A DNA stretch of 64,000 nucleotides from Clostridiaceae bacterium (GCA_012838315.1 DUPM01000136.1:22994-86993); one strand, 5' to 3'. Positions 1 to 8,621 are shown, counted from the stretch's first letter. Numbers and translations: made by a program. Notes: generated by a model not told the origin, from the letters alone.

Positions 1-600
1 TAAAGACATTGGCTTAATAATGTAATCAATGATTTTGAACGGCAACATAATTTTTGTCGGATATATAAGCGAGCCCCAGAATCCCTTGATTCCAACGAAA
101 CGAATGGCCGTAAATAAAACATAGATGATTGTAAAGAGAGCCAATGCAATCGGAAACGCGATGTTCTTCGCCGGCGGGCTAATGCCAAAAACCGAGACGA
201 GATTACACGAAACCAGAAAAAAACAAATACTGCCAATCATAGGCGCAACCTGTTCGGACTGTTTCTGATTTAGTCCATTGTTTTTGCAAAGACTAATAAA
301 CAACCCGACGAGCGTCTCTCCAAGAAGCTGTCTGCCGCTTGGAATACGATCACGCTTCGAGGCAACCCATATCCATAAAAGAATTGAAGGAATAACAGCG
401 ATCCAAGTGACAATTATAGCGTCGGTCAACAAAAAAGACTGTCCGCCAACGGTAAAAAACTCTTTCCAAGGCAGTATAGCGTGCCGAATCTCAGACCCGA
501 TATCTTCGATTTTGAACTCACTGATGAATTCATGTTTGAGTGCTTCCCAATAAGCCGAGAGCCACCCGGCGGCTGATAATAGGTACTGTTGAACTGCCAT
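1..600 (-). CDS. atpB: F0F1 ATP synthase subunit a, partial (3' end outside window)
   Basis: The first 200 codons of a membrane protein read leftwards from an ATG at 600 and run off the edge. Subunit a forms the proton half-channels of F0 beside the c-ring. I see a hydrophilic N-terminus, a hydrophobic helix near residues 60-80, the stretch PSGRQLLGE typical of subunit a near residue 90, and two more hydrophobic helices. The key arginine of the last helices lies beyond the window. A modest AGAGGG ribosome site precedes the ATG. The order rpiB-upp-atp is common in Bacillota, which supports the call. The rest of the atp operon should lie to the left. Confidence 0.85.
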   Translation of the reverse strand, partial: MAVQQYLLSAAGWLSAYWEALKHEFISEFKIEDIGSEIRHAILPWKEFFTVGGQSFLLTDAIIVTWIAVIPSILLWIWVASKRDRIPSGRQLLGETLVGLFISLCKNNGLNQKQSEQVAPMIGSICFFLVSCNLVSVFGISPPAKNIAFPIALALFTIIYVLFTAIRFVGIKGFWGSLIYPTKIMLPFKIIDYIIKPMSL

Positions 601-644
601 TTGTCTTCCCTCTGTAAATCTGTACAATGAACATTGTCATTTTT

Positions 645-680
645 GAAAAAACACGAAGCCCGGTATTGACTCCGGACTTC
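645..680 (-). terminator. Intrinsic terminator or attenuator between upp and atpB
   Basis: On the minus strand a 9-bp stem (positions 672-680 pairing with 655-663, one G-T pair) with an 8-nt loop is followed at once by a run of T (645-650). This would end upp transcripts. A promoter-like pair at 702-730 lies upstream of it, so it could also attenuate transcription into atpB. Confidence 0.7.
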
Positions 681-701
681 ATTATCCTTTATATTCTTGA
701 G

Positions 702-730
702 ATTCTACGCCTGATTTTAGATTAGTGCAA
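702..730 (-). promoter_or_regulatory. Candidate sigma-A promoter for the atp operon
   Basis: On the minus strand TTGCAC (725-730) and TAGAAT (702-707) are 17 nt apart. It reads toward atpB, with the hairpin at 645-680 in the leader. The upp-atpB gap (601-839) holds no gene that I can support. Confidence 0.4.
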
Positions 731-839
731 TCTGATTTTTCTGATTATTTGTCAAATCTTGTCAATTATCGCTACTATAAAGATAACAGATTGCATTTTC
801 GAGTAAGATAACACGACTAGTCCGATTCCGGTAGAGTAA

Positions 840-1472
840 TCATTTAGTCCCGAACAGACGATCTCCGGCATCACCGAGACCCGGAACAATGTACGCATGC
901 TCGTTGAGCTTAGGATCTTTGGCAGCACAAAAAATCGGGACATCCGGATGATCCCGTTGTAAGCGCTCTATACCCTCAGGCGCAGCAATCAAGCACATGA
1001 ATTTGATGTGACTTATGCCGCGCTCTTTCAAAAAACTGACTGCAGCAGATGCCGACCCACCGGTCGCAAGCATCGGGTCCAATATGACGATTTCACGCTC
1101 AGTAACATCATCGGGAAGTTTGCAATAATATTCGACAGGCTCAAGTGTATTGGGATCGCGATAAAGACCAATATGTCCGACCTTAGCCATCGGAATCAGA
1201 TTAAGCATACCGTCAACCATTCCCAGACCGGCTCTCAAAATCGGGACTATGGCGAGCTTCTTACCGGCCAAAACCTTTGTCTTGGCAATCGCGACAGGGG
1301 TCTCTATCTCGACTTCTTTGAGAGGAAGATCTCGGGTGACTTCATAAGCCATCAGCATGGCGAGCTCACCGACCAGTTCACGAAACTCTTTGGTGGTCGT
1401 ACGCTTGTCGCGCAGCAGGGAAATCTTGTGTTGAATAAGCGGATGATCAAAAATGAATACGTTACTGTCCAT
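840..1472 (-). CDS. upp: Uracil phosphoribosyltransferase
   Basis: Salvages uracil: uracil plus PRPP gives UMP and pyrophosphate, in the cytoplasm. The 210-residue length is normal for Upp. The PRPP-binding motif [10 protein letters not shown] is at residues 131-140, and the C-terminus has the [10 protein letters not shown] uracil-binding end typical of the family. The ATG at 1472 has a GGAGGG ribosome site eight bases away. It lies between rpiB and atpB, the usual order in Bacillota, but a terminator after rpiB suggests it is transcribed on its own. Confidence 0.97.
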   Translation of the reverse strand: MDSNVFIFDHPLIQHKISLLRDKRTTTKEFRELVGELAMLMAYEVTRDLPLKEVEIETPVAIAKTKVLAGKKLAIVPILRAGLGMVDGMLNLIPMAKVGHIGLYRDPNTLEPVEYYCKLPDDVTEREIVILDPMLATGGSASAAVSFLKERGISHIKFMCLIAAPEGIERLQRDHPDVPIFCAAKDPKLNEHAYIVPGLGDAGDRLFGTK

Positions 1473-1534
1473 GAACGGCCCTCCTAAAATATCTTGCTTT
1501 TTATTCTATCATGTAACAATCGTCGCGCGTGCAT

Positions 1535-1568
1535 AAAAAATCCGAGATCACGACTTCGTGCTCGGATT
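1535..1568 (-). terminator. Intrinsic terminator overlapping the end of rpiB
   Basis: Minus-strand stem AATCCGAG/CTCGGATT with an inner CACGA/TCGTG stem, followed by six T (1535-1540). The left arm lies inside the last codons of rpiB, so the stop codon sits in the hairpin. Confidence 0.8.
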
Positions 1569-2003
1569 CTCTTGATGGGCTATCTCGTCGATACGCTCTT
1601 GGTGACGACCGCCTTCAAATAGACCGTCTAGATAAGCATCAACAATTGAAATGGCCAAAGAGGTGCCTAATACACGTGCGCCCAATGCGAGAATCTGGGC
1701 GTCGTTGTGTTGTCTTGCCATCTTAGCCATAAACTCATTGACGCATAGTGCGCAACGGATGCCTTGCTTCTTGTTGCACGCAATCGAAATACCTATTCCC
1801 GTTCCACAAATGACGATTCCACGCTCAACACGATGCGTCTGAATGTCACTGGCCACCGCAAGTCCGGCTTTAACATAACTGTAAGGTTCTGTCTCGCTCA
1901 CAGCACCATGCTCAATGACCTCAAACCCTTTATTACGAAGATGGTTTGCTATCAAGCTTCGCATTGCAAAGCCGGCGTGATCAGAACCTAATGAAATAAG
2001 CAT
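1548..2003 (-). CDS. rpiB: Ribose-5-phosphate isomerase B
   Basis: Interconverts ribose 5-phosphate and ribulose 5-phosphate in the pentose phosphate pathway (RpiB/LacAB fold, unrelated to RpiA). The 151-residue length fits. It starts with the SDHAGF motif (residues 7-12). The CGTGIG segment with the catalytic-type Cys is at 66-71, and the conserved HN pair is at 99-100. AGGAGG precedes the ATG at 2003. It is downstream of proA with a 31-nt gap. An intrinsic terminator overlaps its 3' end. Confidence 0.95.
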   Translation of the reverse strand: MLISLGSDHAGFAMRSLIANHLRNKGFEVIEHGAVSETEPYSYVKAGLAVASDIQTHRVERGIVICGTGIGISIACNKKQGIRCALCVNEFMAKMARQHNDAQILALGARVLGTSLAISIVDAYLDGLFEGGRHQERIDEIAHQENPSTKS

Positions 2004-2034
2004 GTGTGCCTCCTAAAAAATAAACTTAATCGAG

Positions 2035-3315
2035 TCAGTCGGTAATCGGACGATGTTTGAAGGTCTTGCGCCCCGATGCGTAATCGTCAACAATTTGGCC
2101 ACTTCCAAAAAGTTTGTACTTATATGTGACCATTCCCTCGAGTCCGACAGGACCTCGCGCGTGAATCTTAGAGGTGCTGACACCGACCTCGGCACCAAAA
2201 CCATACTTAAATCCATCAGAAAAACGAGTAGAGCAATTCCAGAAAACATTCCCTGAATCCACATCATTCATAAACTTCTCTGCAACAGACTTATCGGAAG
2301 TCACAATCGCGTCCGTATGACCGGAGCCAAATTGATTGATATGGTCGATTGCCTCATCGATGCCGTCGACGATTTTCACAGACATTTGATAATCCAAATA
2401 CTCATGGTGCCATTCTGAAACCACCGGAATGGATAACAACTTCGCGGACTTCTCACAACCGAAAAGAGTGACACCCTTCTGCTTCAGCGCTTCGGCGATC
2501 CGAGGCAAAACTGTGTCTGCGACAGACGCATCCACCAAAAGCGTCTCTGCGGTATTGCACACGGCGACATACTGCGTCTTACTATCGACCGCAATTGATA
2601 GCGCCATATCTGTGTCGGCCTTCTCATGGATGTAAAGATGACAAACACCGTCCGCATGACCGAGAACCGGGATATCGGAGTGATCCATGATGTACCTAAC
2701 GAACGCATTCGAACCTCTGGGAATAATTAAGTCAATGTAATCGCTGAGGGCGAGCATGCTCGTGACCTCTTCTCTTGACTCTAATAGCGTCAAGAAGCCC
2801 TCCGGCAAACCGGAAGAGATTGCAGCATCAGTAATAATTTGCGCAAGTATGCGGTTGGTGTGCGCTGCTTCTGAGCCTCCCTTAAGAAAAACGGCATTTC
2901 CGGTCTTAAGACACAAAGATGCAATTTGCACCAAAGCATCCGGACGGGATTCAAAAATAATGCCGATTACGCCAATCGGACATGAGATGCGATAGAGCGA
3001 AAGCCCGTCATCCATCTCAGTCGCAAGAAGCTTCTTGCCGACAGGATCTTCCAAACCTGATAATTGAACAAGACCTTCACAGACCGTTAAGAGCTTTGAT
3101 TCGTCGAAAAGTAATCTTTTCTGAAGTGGCATTGCCAAATTCGTCTGCTGTGCCAGCGCCATATCTCTCGCATTAGCTTCAAAAATAGCCGCTTTACGAT
3201 TATCAAGTGCCTCAGCAATTGACAACAACGCTTTTTTCTTGGTCTCAGATGACATTGAAAACATCGTATAAGACGCTTTTTTTGCCTTCTTAGCTTGATC
3301 GATTATCGATGACAT
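2035..3315 (-). CDS. proA: Glutamate-5-semialdehyde dehydrogenase
   Basis: Second step of proline synthesis: NADPH-dependent reduction of glutamyl 5-phosphate to the semialdehyde. The 426-residue length and aldehyde-dehydrogenase fold fit. Visible are ESRPDA (122-127), the KGGSEA segment (145-150), PRGSN (199-203), GHADGVCH (219-226) and the catalytic-type Cys253 in AVCNTAE. The ATG at 3315 has GGAGG eleven bases upstream. proB is not adjacent. A weak sigma-A promoter sits just upstream at 3346-3374. Confidence 0.97.
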   Translation of the reverse strand: MSSIIDQAKKAKKASYTMFSMSSETKKKALLSIAEALDNRKAAIFEANARDMALAQQTNLAMPLQKRLLFDESKLLTVCEGLVQLSGLEDPVGKKLLATEMDDGLSLYRISCPIGVIGIIFESRPDALVQIASLCLKTGNAVFLKGGSEAAHTNRILAQIITDAAISSGLPEGFLTLLESREEVTSMLALSDYIDLIIPRGSNAFVRYIMDHSDIPVLGHADGVCHLYIHEKADTDMALSIAVDSKTQYVAVCNTAETLLVDASVADTVLPRIAEALKQKGVTLFGCEKSAKLLSIPVVSEWHHEYLDYQMSVKIVDGIDEAIDHINQFGSGHTDAIVTSDKSVAEKFMNDVDSGNVFWNCSTRFSDGFKYGFGAEVGVSTSKIHARGPVGLEGMVTYKYKLFGSGQIVDDYASGRKTFKHRPITD

Positions 3316-3345
3316 AAGTCACAAAACCTCCGCAGACTTTTTCAT

Positions 3346-3374
3346 ATTATACCAAAGAGAGTCGATAATGTCGC
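3346..3374 (-). promoter_or_regulatory. Candidate sigma-A promoter of proA
   Basis: Minus strand: TATAAT (3346-3351) with a 17-nt spacer to a weak -35 GCGACA (3369-3374). It is placed about 30 nt before the proA start. Confidence 0.5.
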
Positions 3375-3418
3375 AGTTGAAAATCCACTTTTCCCAATGG
3401 TTTTCCACTAGTATTGAC

Positions 3419-3448
3419 TGTGGAAGGTGTGGAAAACTCTGTGCATAA
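3419..3448. other. Cluster of DnaA-box-like 9-mers in a 344-bp gene-free gap
   Basis: The gap 3316-3659 has no gene. In it, three 9-mers in the same orientation follow one another: TGTGGAAGG (3419-3427), TGTGGAAAA (3428-3436) and TGTGCATAA (3440-3448). The last two match the reverse of the DnaA-box consensus TTWTNCACA exactly. A further near match, TTTTCCACT, lies at 3401-3409 in the other orientation. No dnaA or dnaN is nearby, so this could be a DnaA-titration or regulatory cluster, or chance. Confidence 0.35.
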
Positions 3449-3659
3449 CTTAATGACAAGGGTTTCAAGGTTTTCGGCCCAGTCAAAGCCTGATAATACG
3501 GATTTTACAAATTATGTAACGTTTCTGTAATAAACACTTGCGCAATATTATTAATGTCAAAAAGCCTGTACTGCGGTCGTTTTTTCTCTTTAATGCATTG
3601 TATTGAAAGCGTTTGTTGTGCACCACTCGCGGACAACACTTGTGACATTTATAATGCGT

Positions 3660-4865
3660 TTACATCGTCTTTATCATACGAAAATAGTGATTCATTTGAC
3701 ACCTAATATTTCCGTTGTAAAGCTTAATGCGCTTATCGGCATTTCGACCGACAGCCTTCTCAAATGAATCATCCGGACTAATGACAGTCAGACGTATACC
3801 TTTTTTGCAAAAACCGTCACGATCAAGATACGTGTGGCCAATCGACCCAAACAGCTCGACCGCCTCTTCTTCTGTCATCATTCGACCACCGTATGGCGGA
3901 TTGCATACAACAAGTTGTCGATCCAAGCCCGTCCAAGCGGCTAGCGCCTCAGGATCTTGTTTCCGAAGATCTTCCGTCTTAAATCGAGTGACAGACTCAA
4001 CCCCTGCAGCTCGTGCGTTTTGTATCGCATTCGAAACAGCTCGCCCATCAATATCAGAGCCAAAATAGAATGCGCCATCTTTGGTGGGTTTAATCACCAT
4101 ATCTTTCGCTTCTTCCCTCGCTTCGGCAAAAACTCGAGCGCCGACAAAAGGCCATCTCTGGGCATCGAACGGGCGATTCAGCCCGGGTGCAATATTGAGC
4201 CCGGCCAAAGCAGACTCAATGACGATTGTTCCCGATCCGCAACACGGGTCCACAACAGCCTCATAACCGAAAGGCTGATATTTAGACAACATAACGAGCC
4301 CAGAAGCAAGCGTTTCCTTGATCGGGGCAATGTGTCGCAACGGCCTGTACCCACGCTTATGAAGCCCATCTCCCGACGTATCCATCATCATGCGAACATT
4401 GTCAGATACGATTCCGAAGCGAACATTAAGAAGCCCAATTTCTGGATTTTCCGAAATATACTGGCTTCCCTTGCCTCTACCTTTTTCAATCAAACGTTTG
4501 ACAATTGCCTTTTTGCATAGGCTTTGGCAAGCCGGGATGCCAAACAACTGGGATTTTCTGGAATATCCGTTCACGTGAAAAGCAAATGACTCAGGAATCC
4601 ATTCCTCCCAAGGCATTTTTTCGATACCTTCAAAAAAATCGTCAAAAGTCGTTGCTCGAAAAGTGCCCAGAGATAAAAGAACGCGCTCTCCGTGCCTGAC
4701 CCAAAGATTGACACGTGCAACTGCCTGCGCCACCTTGTTTTTCGGTACACTGAGAATCACTTGTCCGTCTTGAACTTGAATGTCCGACTTATCATAACCG
4801 ATATGTTCTAAGTCTTGACGCACAAGACTCTCAAGCCCGAATAATGCCGTAATGATAATTTCCAT
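3660..4865 (-). CDS. THUMP-domain class I RNA methyltransferase (RlmL N-terminal/YpsC type)
   Basis: A 401-residue SAM-dependent N2-guanine methyltransferase, probably of 23S rRNA. The N-terminal half is a ferredoxin-like plus THUMP region (about 1-160). The C-terminal Rossmann methyltransferase shows the SAM-binding motif DPCCGSGT (206-213), an acidic FGSDID (268-273) and the catalytic motif NPPYGG (322-327), typical of N2-guanine enzymes. It is the size of stand-alone YpsC-like proteins, not of the RlmKL fusion. It lies 55 nt downstream of the hydrolase gene and is probably co-transcribed. The exact rRNA target cannot be read from sequence. Confidence 0.88.
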   Translation of the reverse strand: MEIIITALFGLESLVRQDLEHIGYDKSDIQVQDGQVILSVPKNKVAQAVARVNLWVRHGERVLLSLGTFRATTFDDFFEGIEKMPWEEWIPESFAFHVNGYSRKSQLFGIPACQSLCKKAIVKRLIEKGRGKGSQYISENPEIGLLNVRFGIVSDNVRMMMDTSGDGLHKRGYRPLRHIAPIKETLASGLVMLSKYQPFGYEAVVDPCCGSGTIVIESALAGLNIAPGLNRPFDAQRWPFVGARVFAEAREEAKDMVIKPTKDGAFYFGSDIDGRAVSNAIQNARAAGVESVTRFKTEDLRKQDPEALAAWTGLDRQLVVCNPPYGGRMMTEEEAVELFGSIGHTYLDRDGFCKKGIRLTVISPDDSFEKAVGRNADKRIKLYNGNIRCQMNHYFRMIKTM

Positions 4866-4920
4866 GTTGTCATTTACCTCCAGATATGCCCGAACTAATT
4901 CGAGCGAATAAATCTATTAA

Positions 4921-5775
4921 TTAGTCCGCCAGGGATTCCACCCATCGAAACAACACCTTCAGCGGTTCTGACTTCTCAGGGTCATCGAAAAAAACGCCCA
5001 TGACTAAATTTGAATGATAGACGTTCTCGTCAGTAATAATCATCGAGTCTGCGGACTTAGGACGCAGTGCATTGGCATGAGCCACAAATTTTGCCTCGTT
5101 CTCAATCTCGCTGACCGGATCATTCTGCGCATGGATGCAAAGGACTTTCACTTTTTCGCTACCGTCAACCAAAGACATCGGCTCCGCCTTTTTTCGATCA
5201 TAACCTTTTTCAAACAAGGATTCGATTAGTAGTTGCGTCGTCGGAGCGTATTCTACACCAAAAGAGAGTATTCCACCGAGAGAAACAAGACCCTTAAATA
5301 CGTTGGGGTTAATATCGTACTTCTGTTGCATTTGTTTGTCGTAGACGAGAATACCACCCAGGTGACCGCCCGCCGATGAACCGACAACGACGACGCGATC
5401 CGTACGCACACCGTTTTTCTGGAGAAAGGCGATAGCTTTGACATACGCCGTGAATATATCCTCTGCTTGCGCCGGATATTTGTAGAGTGGCGTGTGTCTG
5501 TACCCGAGAGACACGGTGTGATAGCCCATGTCTGAGAAAACTTTACCGATATACTTGTATCTGTTTGGAGAACCCGCCATCCAACCGCCGCCATGAATGT
5601 AGACGATAATGCGTCTCTTGACGGCGCCGCTCGGCTTGAAATAGAGAAAATATTGTTTGTTATCCGGACCAAACCGATGTTTTCCGGCCCTAATTTCGCT
5701 GTTCTTGACGGCTTGACCCAACTTGAGTTTGGGAAGCGAGAGCGCTTCTCCGATTGCGTTTTTGGGATCAGACAT
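4921..5775 (-). CDS. Alpha/beta hydrolase (HSL/acetyl-esterase type)
   Basis: A predicted cytoplasmic esterase of 284 residues with no signal peptide. The oxyanion motif HGGGW is at 61-65 and the nucleophile motif GSSAGG at 132-137 (Ser134), as in hormone-sensitive-lipase-like esterases. The acid is probably the Asp in HAQNDP and the base the His in ENVYHSN near the C-terminus. I start at the ATG at 5775, with AAAGGA upstream; the open frame extends further but would overlap the kinase gene. Substrate unknown. Confidence 0.82.
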   Translation of the reverse strand: MSDPKNAIGEALSLPKLKLGQAVKNSEIRAGKHRFGPDNKQYFLYFKPSGAVKRRIIVYIHGGGWMAGSPNRYKYIGKVFSDMGYHTVSLGYRHTPLYKYPAQAEDIFTAYVKAIAFLQKNGVRTDRVVVVGSSAGGHLGGILVYDKQMQQKYDINPNVFKGLVSLGGILSFGVEYAPTTQLLIESLFEKGYDRKKAEPMSLVDGSEKVKVLCIHAQNDPVSEIENEAKFVAHANALRPKSADSMIITDENVYHSNLVMGVFFDDPEKSEPLKVLFRWVESLAD

Positions 5776-5797
5776 ATAATGATGTCCTTTCAAATGG

Positions 5798-6277
5798 TCA
5801 TTGATGTTTGACGTGAACATCAACTTCTTGCGGATCCGGAACTTCAAACATCGGATCAAGTCTTTGGAATGCTTCCTCCGTAATGTAATACTCTTCGCTT
5901 AGCCCTGCGTCGATGAGCTCATTTCGCGCCTTAATCCACTGTGCCCGCGTGACGTCGTCCACGTCGGTATAATGCACTTCCACAATATGGCCTTGCTTGG
6001 AAAACCGTGAGCGCAAAGAGTCTCTGTCACTCTTGTTCCAAAAGCCAAAATCGAGTATTACATCCACATTGATATCAAGCAAGCACTCAGCTAAATCATA
6101 CAAGTAAGATTGCGCACGCGCAAGTTTAGAAAAGTGCTCCAGACAGCGTTCATGCGCGAAAACATCGCGCATGAGCTTGTCCGAAGACAAAATGATTGAA
6201 TGGTGGTTTTTAAGACGTTTGGCATATGTGCTCTTGCCGGAGCAGAGCCTACCACAAACGAATATAATTTTTGTCAA
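5798..6277 (-). CDS. P-loop ATPase/kinase of the AAA_33 (zeta-toxin-like) type
   Basis: A 159-residue nucleotide kinase-like protein. The Walker A motif GRLCSGKST is at 9-17, and an aspartate after a hydrophobic strand (SSDKLMRD) follows at the usual place for small-molecule kinases. It starts with TTG at 6277 and has GGGAG just upstream. The gene sits between nagB and the hydrolase with gaps of about 25 nt, suggesting an operon. No antitoxin-like partner is present, so a toxin role is unlikely. Substrate unknown. Confidence 0.7.
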   Translation of the reverse strand: MTKIIFVCGRLCSGKSTYAKRLKNHHSIILSSDKLMRDVFAHERCLEHFSKLARAQSYLYDLAECLLDINVDVILDFGFWNKSDRDSLRSRFSKQGHIVEVHYTDVDDVTRAQWIKARNELIDAGLSEEYYITEEAFQRLDPMFEVPDPQEVDVHVKHQ

Positions 6278-6305
6278 TTTTCTCCCTGCCCGAACGGTTC
6301 ATGCC

Positions 6306-7118
6306 TCAAACAAATTGAGATTTCACCTTTTCAACGTGCAAATAATGCTCTTTGTTCTTGAGTTCCGATGCGGCGGCTTCATCCAAGACAACAATTGCGC
6401 GACCCTTGTAGAGTTGAATGGCTGTCGAAGTAATCTGAGATGTGACCGGACCTTCGATTGCCTTGGCAACCACTGACGCTTTTTTTGAACCGGACGCCAT
6501 CATCAGCAATGCGCGCGCATCCAAAATGGTTCCGACACCCATCGTCAGCGCAAAATGCGGCATTTGGTCGCGGCTGAATCCGGCTTTCCTGTAGAATAAC
6601 TCATAATTGTCATCCAGTGTCTGCTGTGTTAATACTTCAACGTGTGTTCTCGATGATAATGAGGTCCCGGGCTCATTGAAAGCCCAATGGCCATCTCCTC
6701 CAATGCCCAATAACTGAATATCAATGCCGCCTGCCGCTTTGATCTTAGCTTCATACTCTTCACAAAATGCCGAAGGATCTTGAGAAAGCCCGTCCGGAAC
6801 ATGCGTGCGATTCAAATCAATGTTCACATGCTTAAAAAGTGATTCGTACATAAACCGCGCATAACTCTGATCTTGGAGATAGGATTTATCCATATTCTTT
6901 CCAATTCCCAAATACTCATCCAAGTTGAATGTTGTGACAGAAGAAAAATCCAAACCTTCTTCGCGATGCATCCGAATTAATTCATTGTACGTCGCAAGAG
7001 GCGTAGTTCCGGTCGCCAAGCCAAGAACAGCGTTCGGCTTGCGCTTTATCACTTCTGCGAGACATTTTGCGGCATAAACACCCATCGCCTGATAATCGTC
7101 TTTGATTATAACATCCAT
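6306..7118 (-). CDS. nagB: Glucosamine-6-phosphate deaminase
   Basis: Converts glucosamine 6-phosphate to fructose 6-phosphate and ammonia, feeding amino-sugar carbon into glycolysis. The protein is 270 residues from the ATG at 7118, which has GGAGGG at 7126-7130. Key features are GLATGTTP (33-40), the LDEY segment with the catalytic-type Asp67, and the GIGGDGHWAFNEPG loop. nagA is not adjacent. The promoter region has two overlapping 10-bp palindromes (7193-7207) that could be an operator. Confidence 0.96.
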   Translation of the reverse strand: MDVIIKDDYQAMGVYAAKCLAEVIKRKPNAVLGLATGTTPLATYNELIRMHREEGLDFSSVTTFNLDEYLGIGKNMDKSYLQDQSYARFMYESLFKHVNIDLNRTHVPDGLSQDPSAFCEEYEAKIKAAGGIDIQLLGIGGDGHWAFNEPGTSLSSRTHVEVLTQQTLDDNYELFYRKAGFSRDQMPHFALTMGVGTILDARALLMMASGSKKASVVAKAIEGPVTSQITSTAIQLYKGRAIVVLDEAAASELKNKEHYLHVEKVKSQFV

Positions 7119-7183
7119 ATACAACCCTCCATTGGGCACCAAAATTGGCAATATCTCTTGCCGTCATTATTAGTAAATCAGAA

Positions 7184-7207
7184 ATTATACAAGTCTTAAG
7201 ACGTCTT
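7184..7207 (-). promoter_or_regulatory. nagB promoter region with overlapping palindromes
   Basis: Minus-strand TATAAT (7184-7189) lies 66 nt before the nagB start. No good -35 is present. Just upstream are the overlapping palindromes GTCTTAAGAC (7193-7202) and AAGACGTCTT (7198-7207), suggesting regulator binding. Confidence 0.35.
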
Positions 7208-7211
7208 CGAA

Positions 7212-8402
7212 TTAAGAAATGTAATTGTCAAAATAGCCTTGTACCAGGACAATCGGCGTACCCTTGTCTCCGCTTCCGGATGTAAGGTCGCAAAGTGATC
7301 CAATTAAATCAGTTAATCTGCGCGGCGTCGTTCCCTGAGACGCCATGTTGCCGACCATATCCGCTTCTTTCTTGCGAATATAATCAGAGATAGCTGCCTT
7401 AAGTGCATCGCCTTCGAGGTCTGGAAATTCGTTGTCCGCCAAGTACTTGAGCTTGACCTCGTTCGGCTGCCCTTCAAGACCCTCGGTATATCCGGGAGAA
7501 ACGACCGGATCGGCTAATTCCCATATTTTCCCAACCGGATCTTTAAATGCACCGTCGCCGTATATCATTGCTTCAACATGCTTTCCGGTTTTTTCGAGAA
7601 TTCTGCGACTGATGCCTTCGGCAACCACTTTACAATCTCTCGGAAACAGCTTCACGGACTCCTCGGTCGCTTTGTTGCTGCCCAGAAGACCATAATCCTC
7701 ATTGAATCCGCTACCCTCGACGGAAGTCTTTAATATGTGGGCGAGGCCAAAAACTTTCGTCGCACCCGCCTGCTTCAGAAGCCTCTGCGTGCGTGTACGC
7801 GAATGGATATCACAATGCAAGACCGACTTCGTATAATCTAATATAGCGCGGCAATCATTGGCAAGAATCACTTCCGCCTCACAATTTTCAGCCTCAATCA
7901 GTTCTTTATAGTAACTGATGTAATCCACGCCGGTAAATGTATGCTTGTTGTATCCAAACAACTCTCTGAAACGCGCTTCGGTCAGTACATCCACCCAAGG
8001 GTTAACACCTTTTTCGTCAAGCAAATCTAAATCAACTAAATGATTGCCGACTTCATCCGCAGGATAACTGAGCATCAGTACAATTTTCTTCGAACCACGC
8101 GCAATGCCTTTAAGGCACATCGCGAAACGGTTACGAGAGAGAATCGGAAAAATGACACCGACACTGTCATCACCGAACTTGGCTTTGACATCCGCGGCTA
8201 TTTGATCCACTGTTGCATAATTACCCTGTGTTCTTGCAATGACTGCCTCGGTGACGGCAACGACATCGCGATCGCGGAGTTCAAAACCATCCGCATGTGC
8301 TGCCTCCAGAACACTATTTGTGACAATTGTAATCACATCGTCGCCTTGGCGAAAAATCGGTGCACGAATACCGCGCGAAATTGTTCCAACTCGTCTTTCC
8401 AT
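7212..8402 (-). CDS. CofE-like coenzyme F420-0:L-glutamate ligase family protein
   Basis: A 396-residue protein of the F420_ligase (CofE) fold. It shows RGIRAPIFRQGDD near the N-terminus, DVVAVTEAVIART and YGDGAFKDPVGKIWELADP, which resemble the GTP/metal-binding parts of CofE. True CofE adds glutamate to F420-0, but no other F420 genes are in the window and the protein is longer than archaeal CofE. Many Clostridia carry such a homologue without known F420 use, so the substrate may differ. I start at ATG 8402, which has AGGAGGG upstream and a strong promoter at 8428-8456. Confidence 0.75.
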   Translation of the reverse strand: MERRVGTISRGIRAPIFRQGDDVITIVTNSVLEAAHADGFELRDRDVVAVTEAVIARTQGNYATVDQIAADVKAKFGDDSVGVIFPILSRNRFAMCLKGIARGSKKIVLMLSYPADEVGNHLVDLDLLDEKGVNPWVDVLTEARFRELFGYNKHTFTGVDYISYYKELIEAENCEAEVILANDCRAILDYTKSVLHCDIHSRTRTQRLLKQAGATKVFGLAHILKTSVEGSGFNEDYGLLGSNKATEESVKLFPRDCKVVAEGISRRILEKTGKHVEAMIYGDGAFKDPVGKIWELADPVVSPGYTEGLEGQPNEVKLKYLADNEFPDLEGDALKAAISDYIRKKEADMVGNMASQGTTPRRLTDLIGSLCDLTSGSGDKGTPIVLVQGYFDNYIS

Positions 8403-8427
8403 TCCAATCCCTCCTAACAACCAGACT

Positions 8428-8456
8428 ATTATATAACCTATAGGAAGTACTGACAA
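8428..8456 (-). promoter_or_regulatory. Sigma-A promoter of the CofE-like gene
   Basis: Minus strand TTGTCA (8451-8456), 17-nt spacer, TATAAT (8428-8433). The short leader this gives supports the ATG at 8402. Further upstream, at 8515-8528, is a perfect 14-bp palindrome TTGAATTAATTCAA of unknown role. Confidence 0.75.
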
Positions 8457-8579
8457 AGGTTTTTTCGTATTCATGGTTTTTTGCCGCAAATATGCATCAA
8501 AATACGTGCATTTATTGAATTAATTCAAAGAATTCACAGATTTCGATACACGAGCGATTCCTTGCCGTCTTTTCTTTTC

Positions 8580-8608
8580 TTGTTAGTCGGCTTGAAGTAC
8601 GATATAAT
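8580..8608 (+). promoter_or_regulatory. Promoter of the tRNA-Arg gene
   Basis: TTGTTA (8580-8585), 17-nt spacer, TATAAT (8603-8608), 13 nt before the tRNA. Confidence 0.65.
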
Positions 8609-8621
8609 TCCATCGTAAAAT

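Noticed and set aside
752..943. Short open frame on the minus strand overlapping the end of upp
   Set aside because: It overlaps a confident upp in another frame and shows no family motif or ribosome site.
4921..5859. Longer hydrolase start at 5859
   Set aside because: It would overlap the kinase gene by 62 nt and has no ribosome site; ATG 5775 has AAAGGA.
5798..6277. Zeta-toxin of a toxin-antitoxin pair
   Set aside because: No antitoxin-sized partner gene; it sits in a metabolic operon, so a metabolic kinase is more likely.
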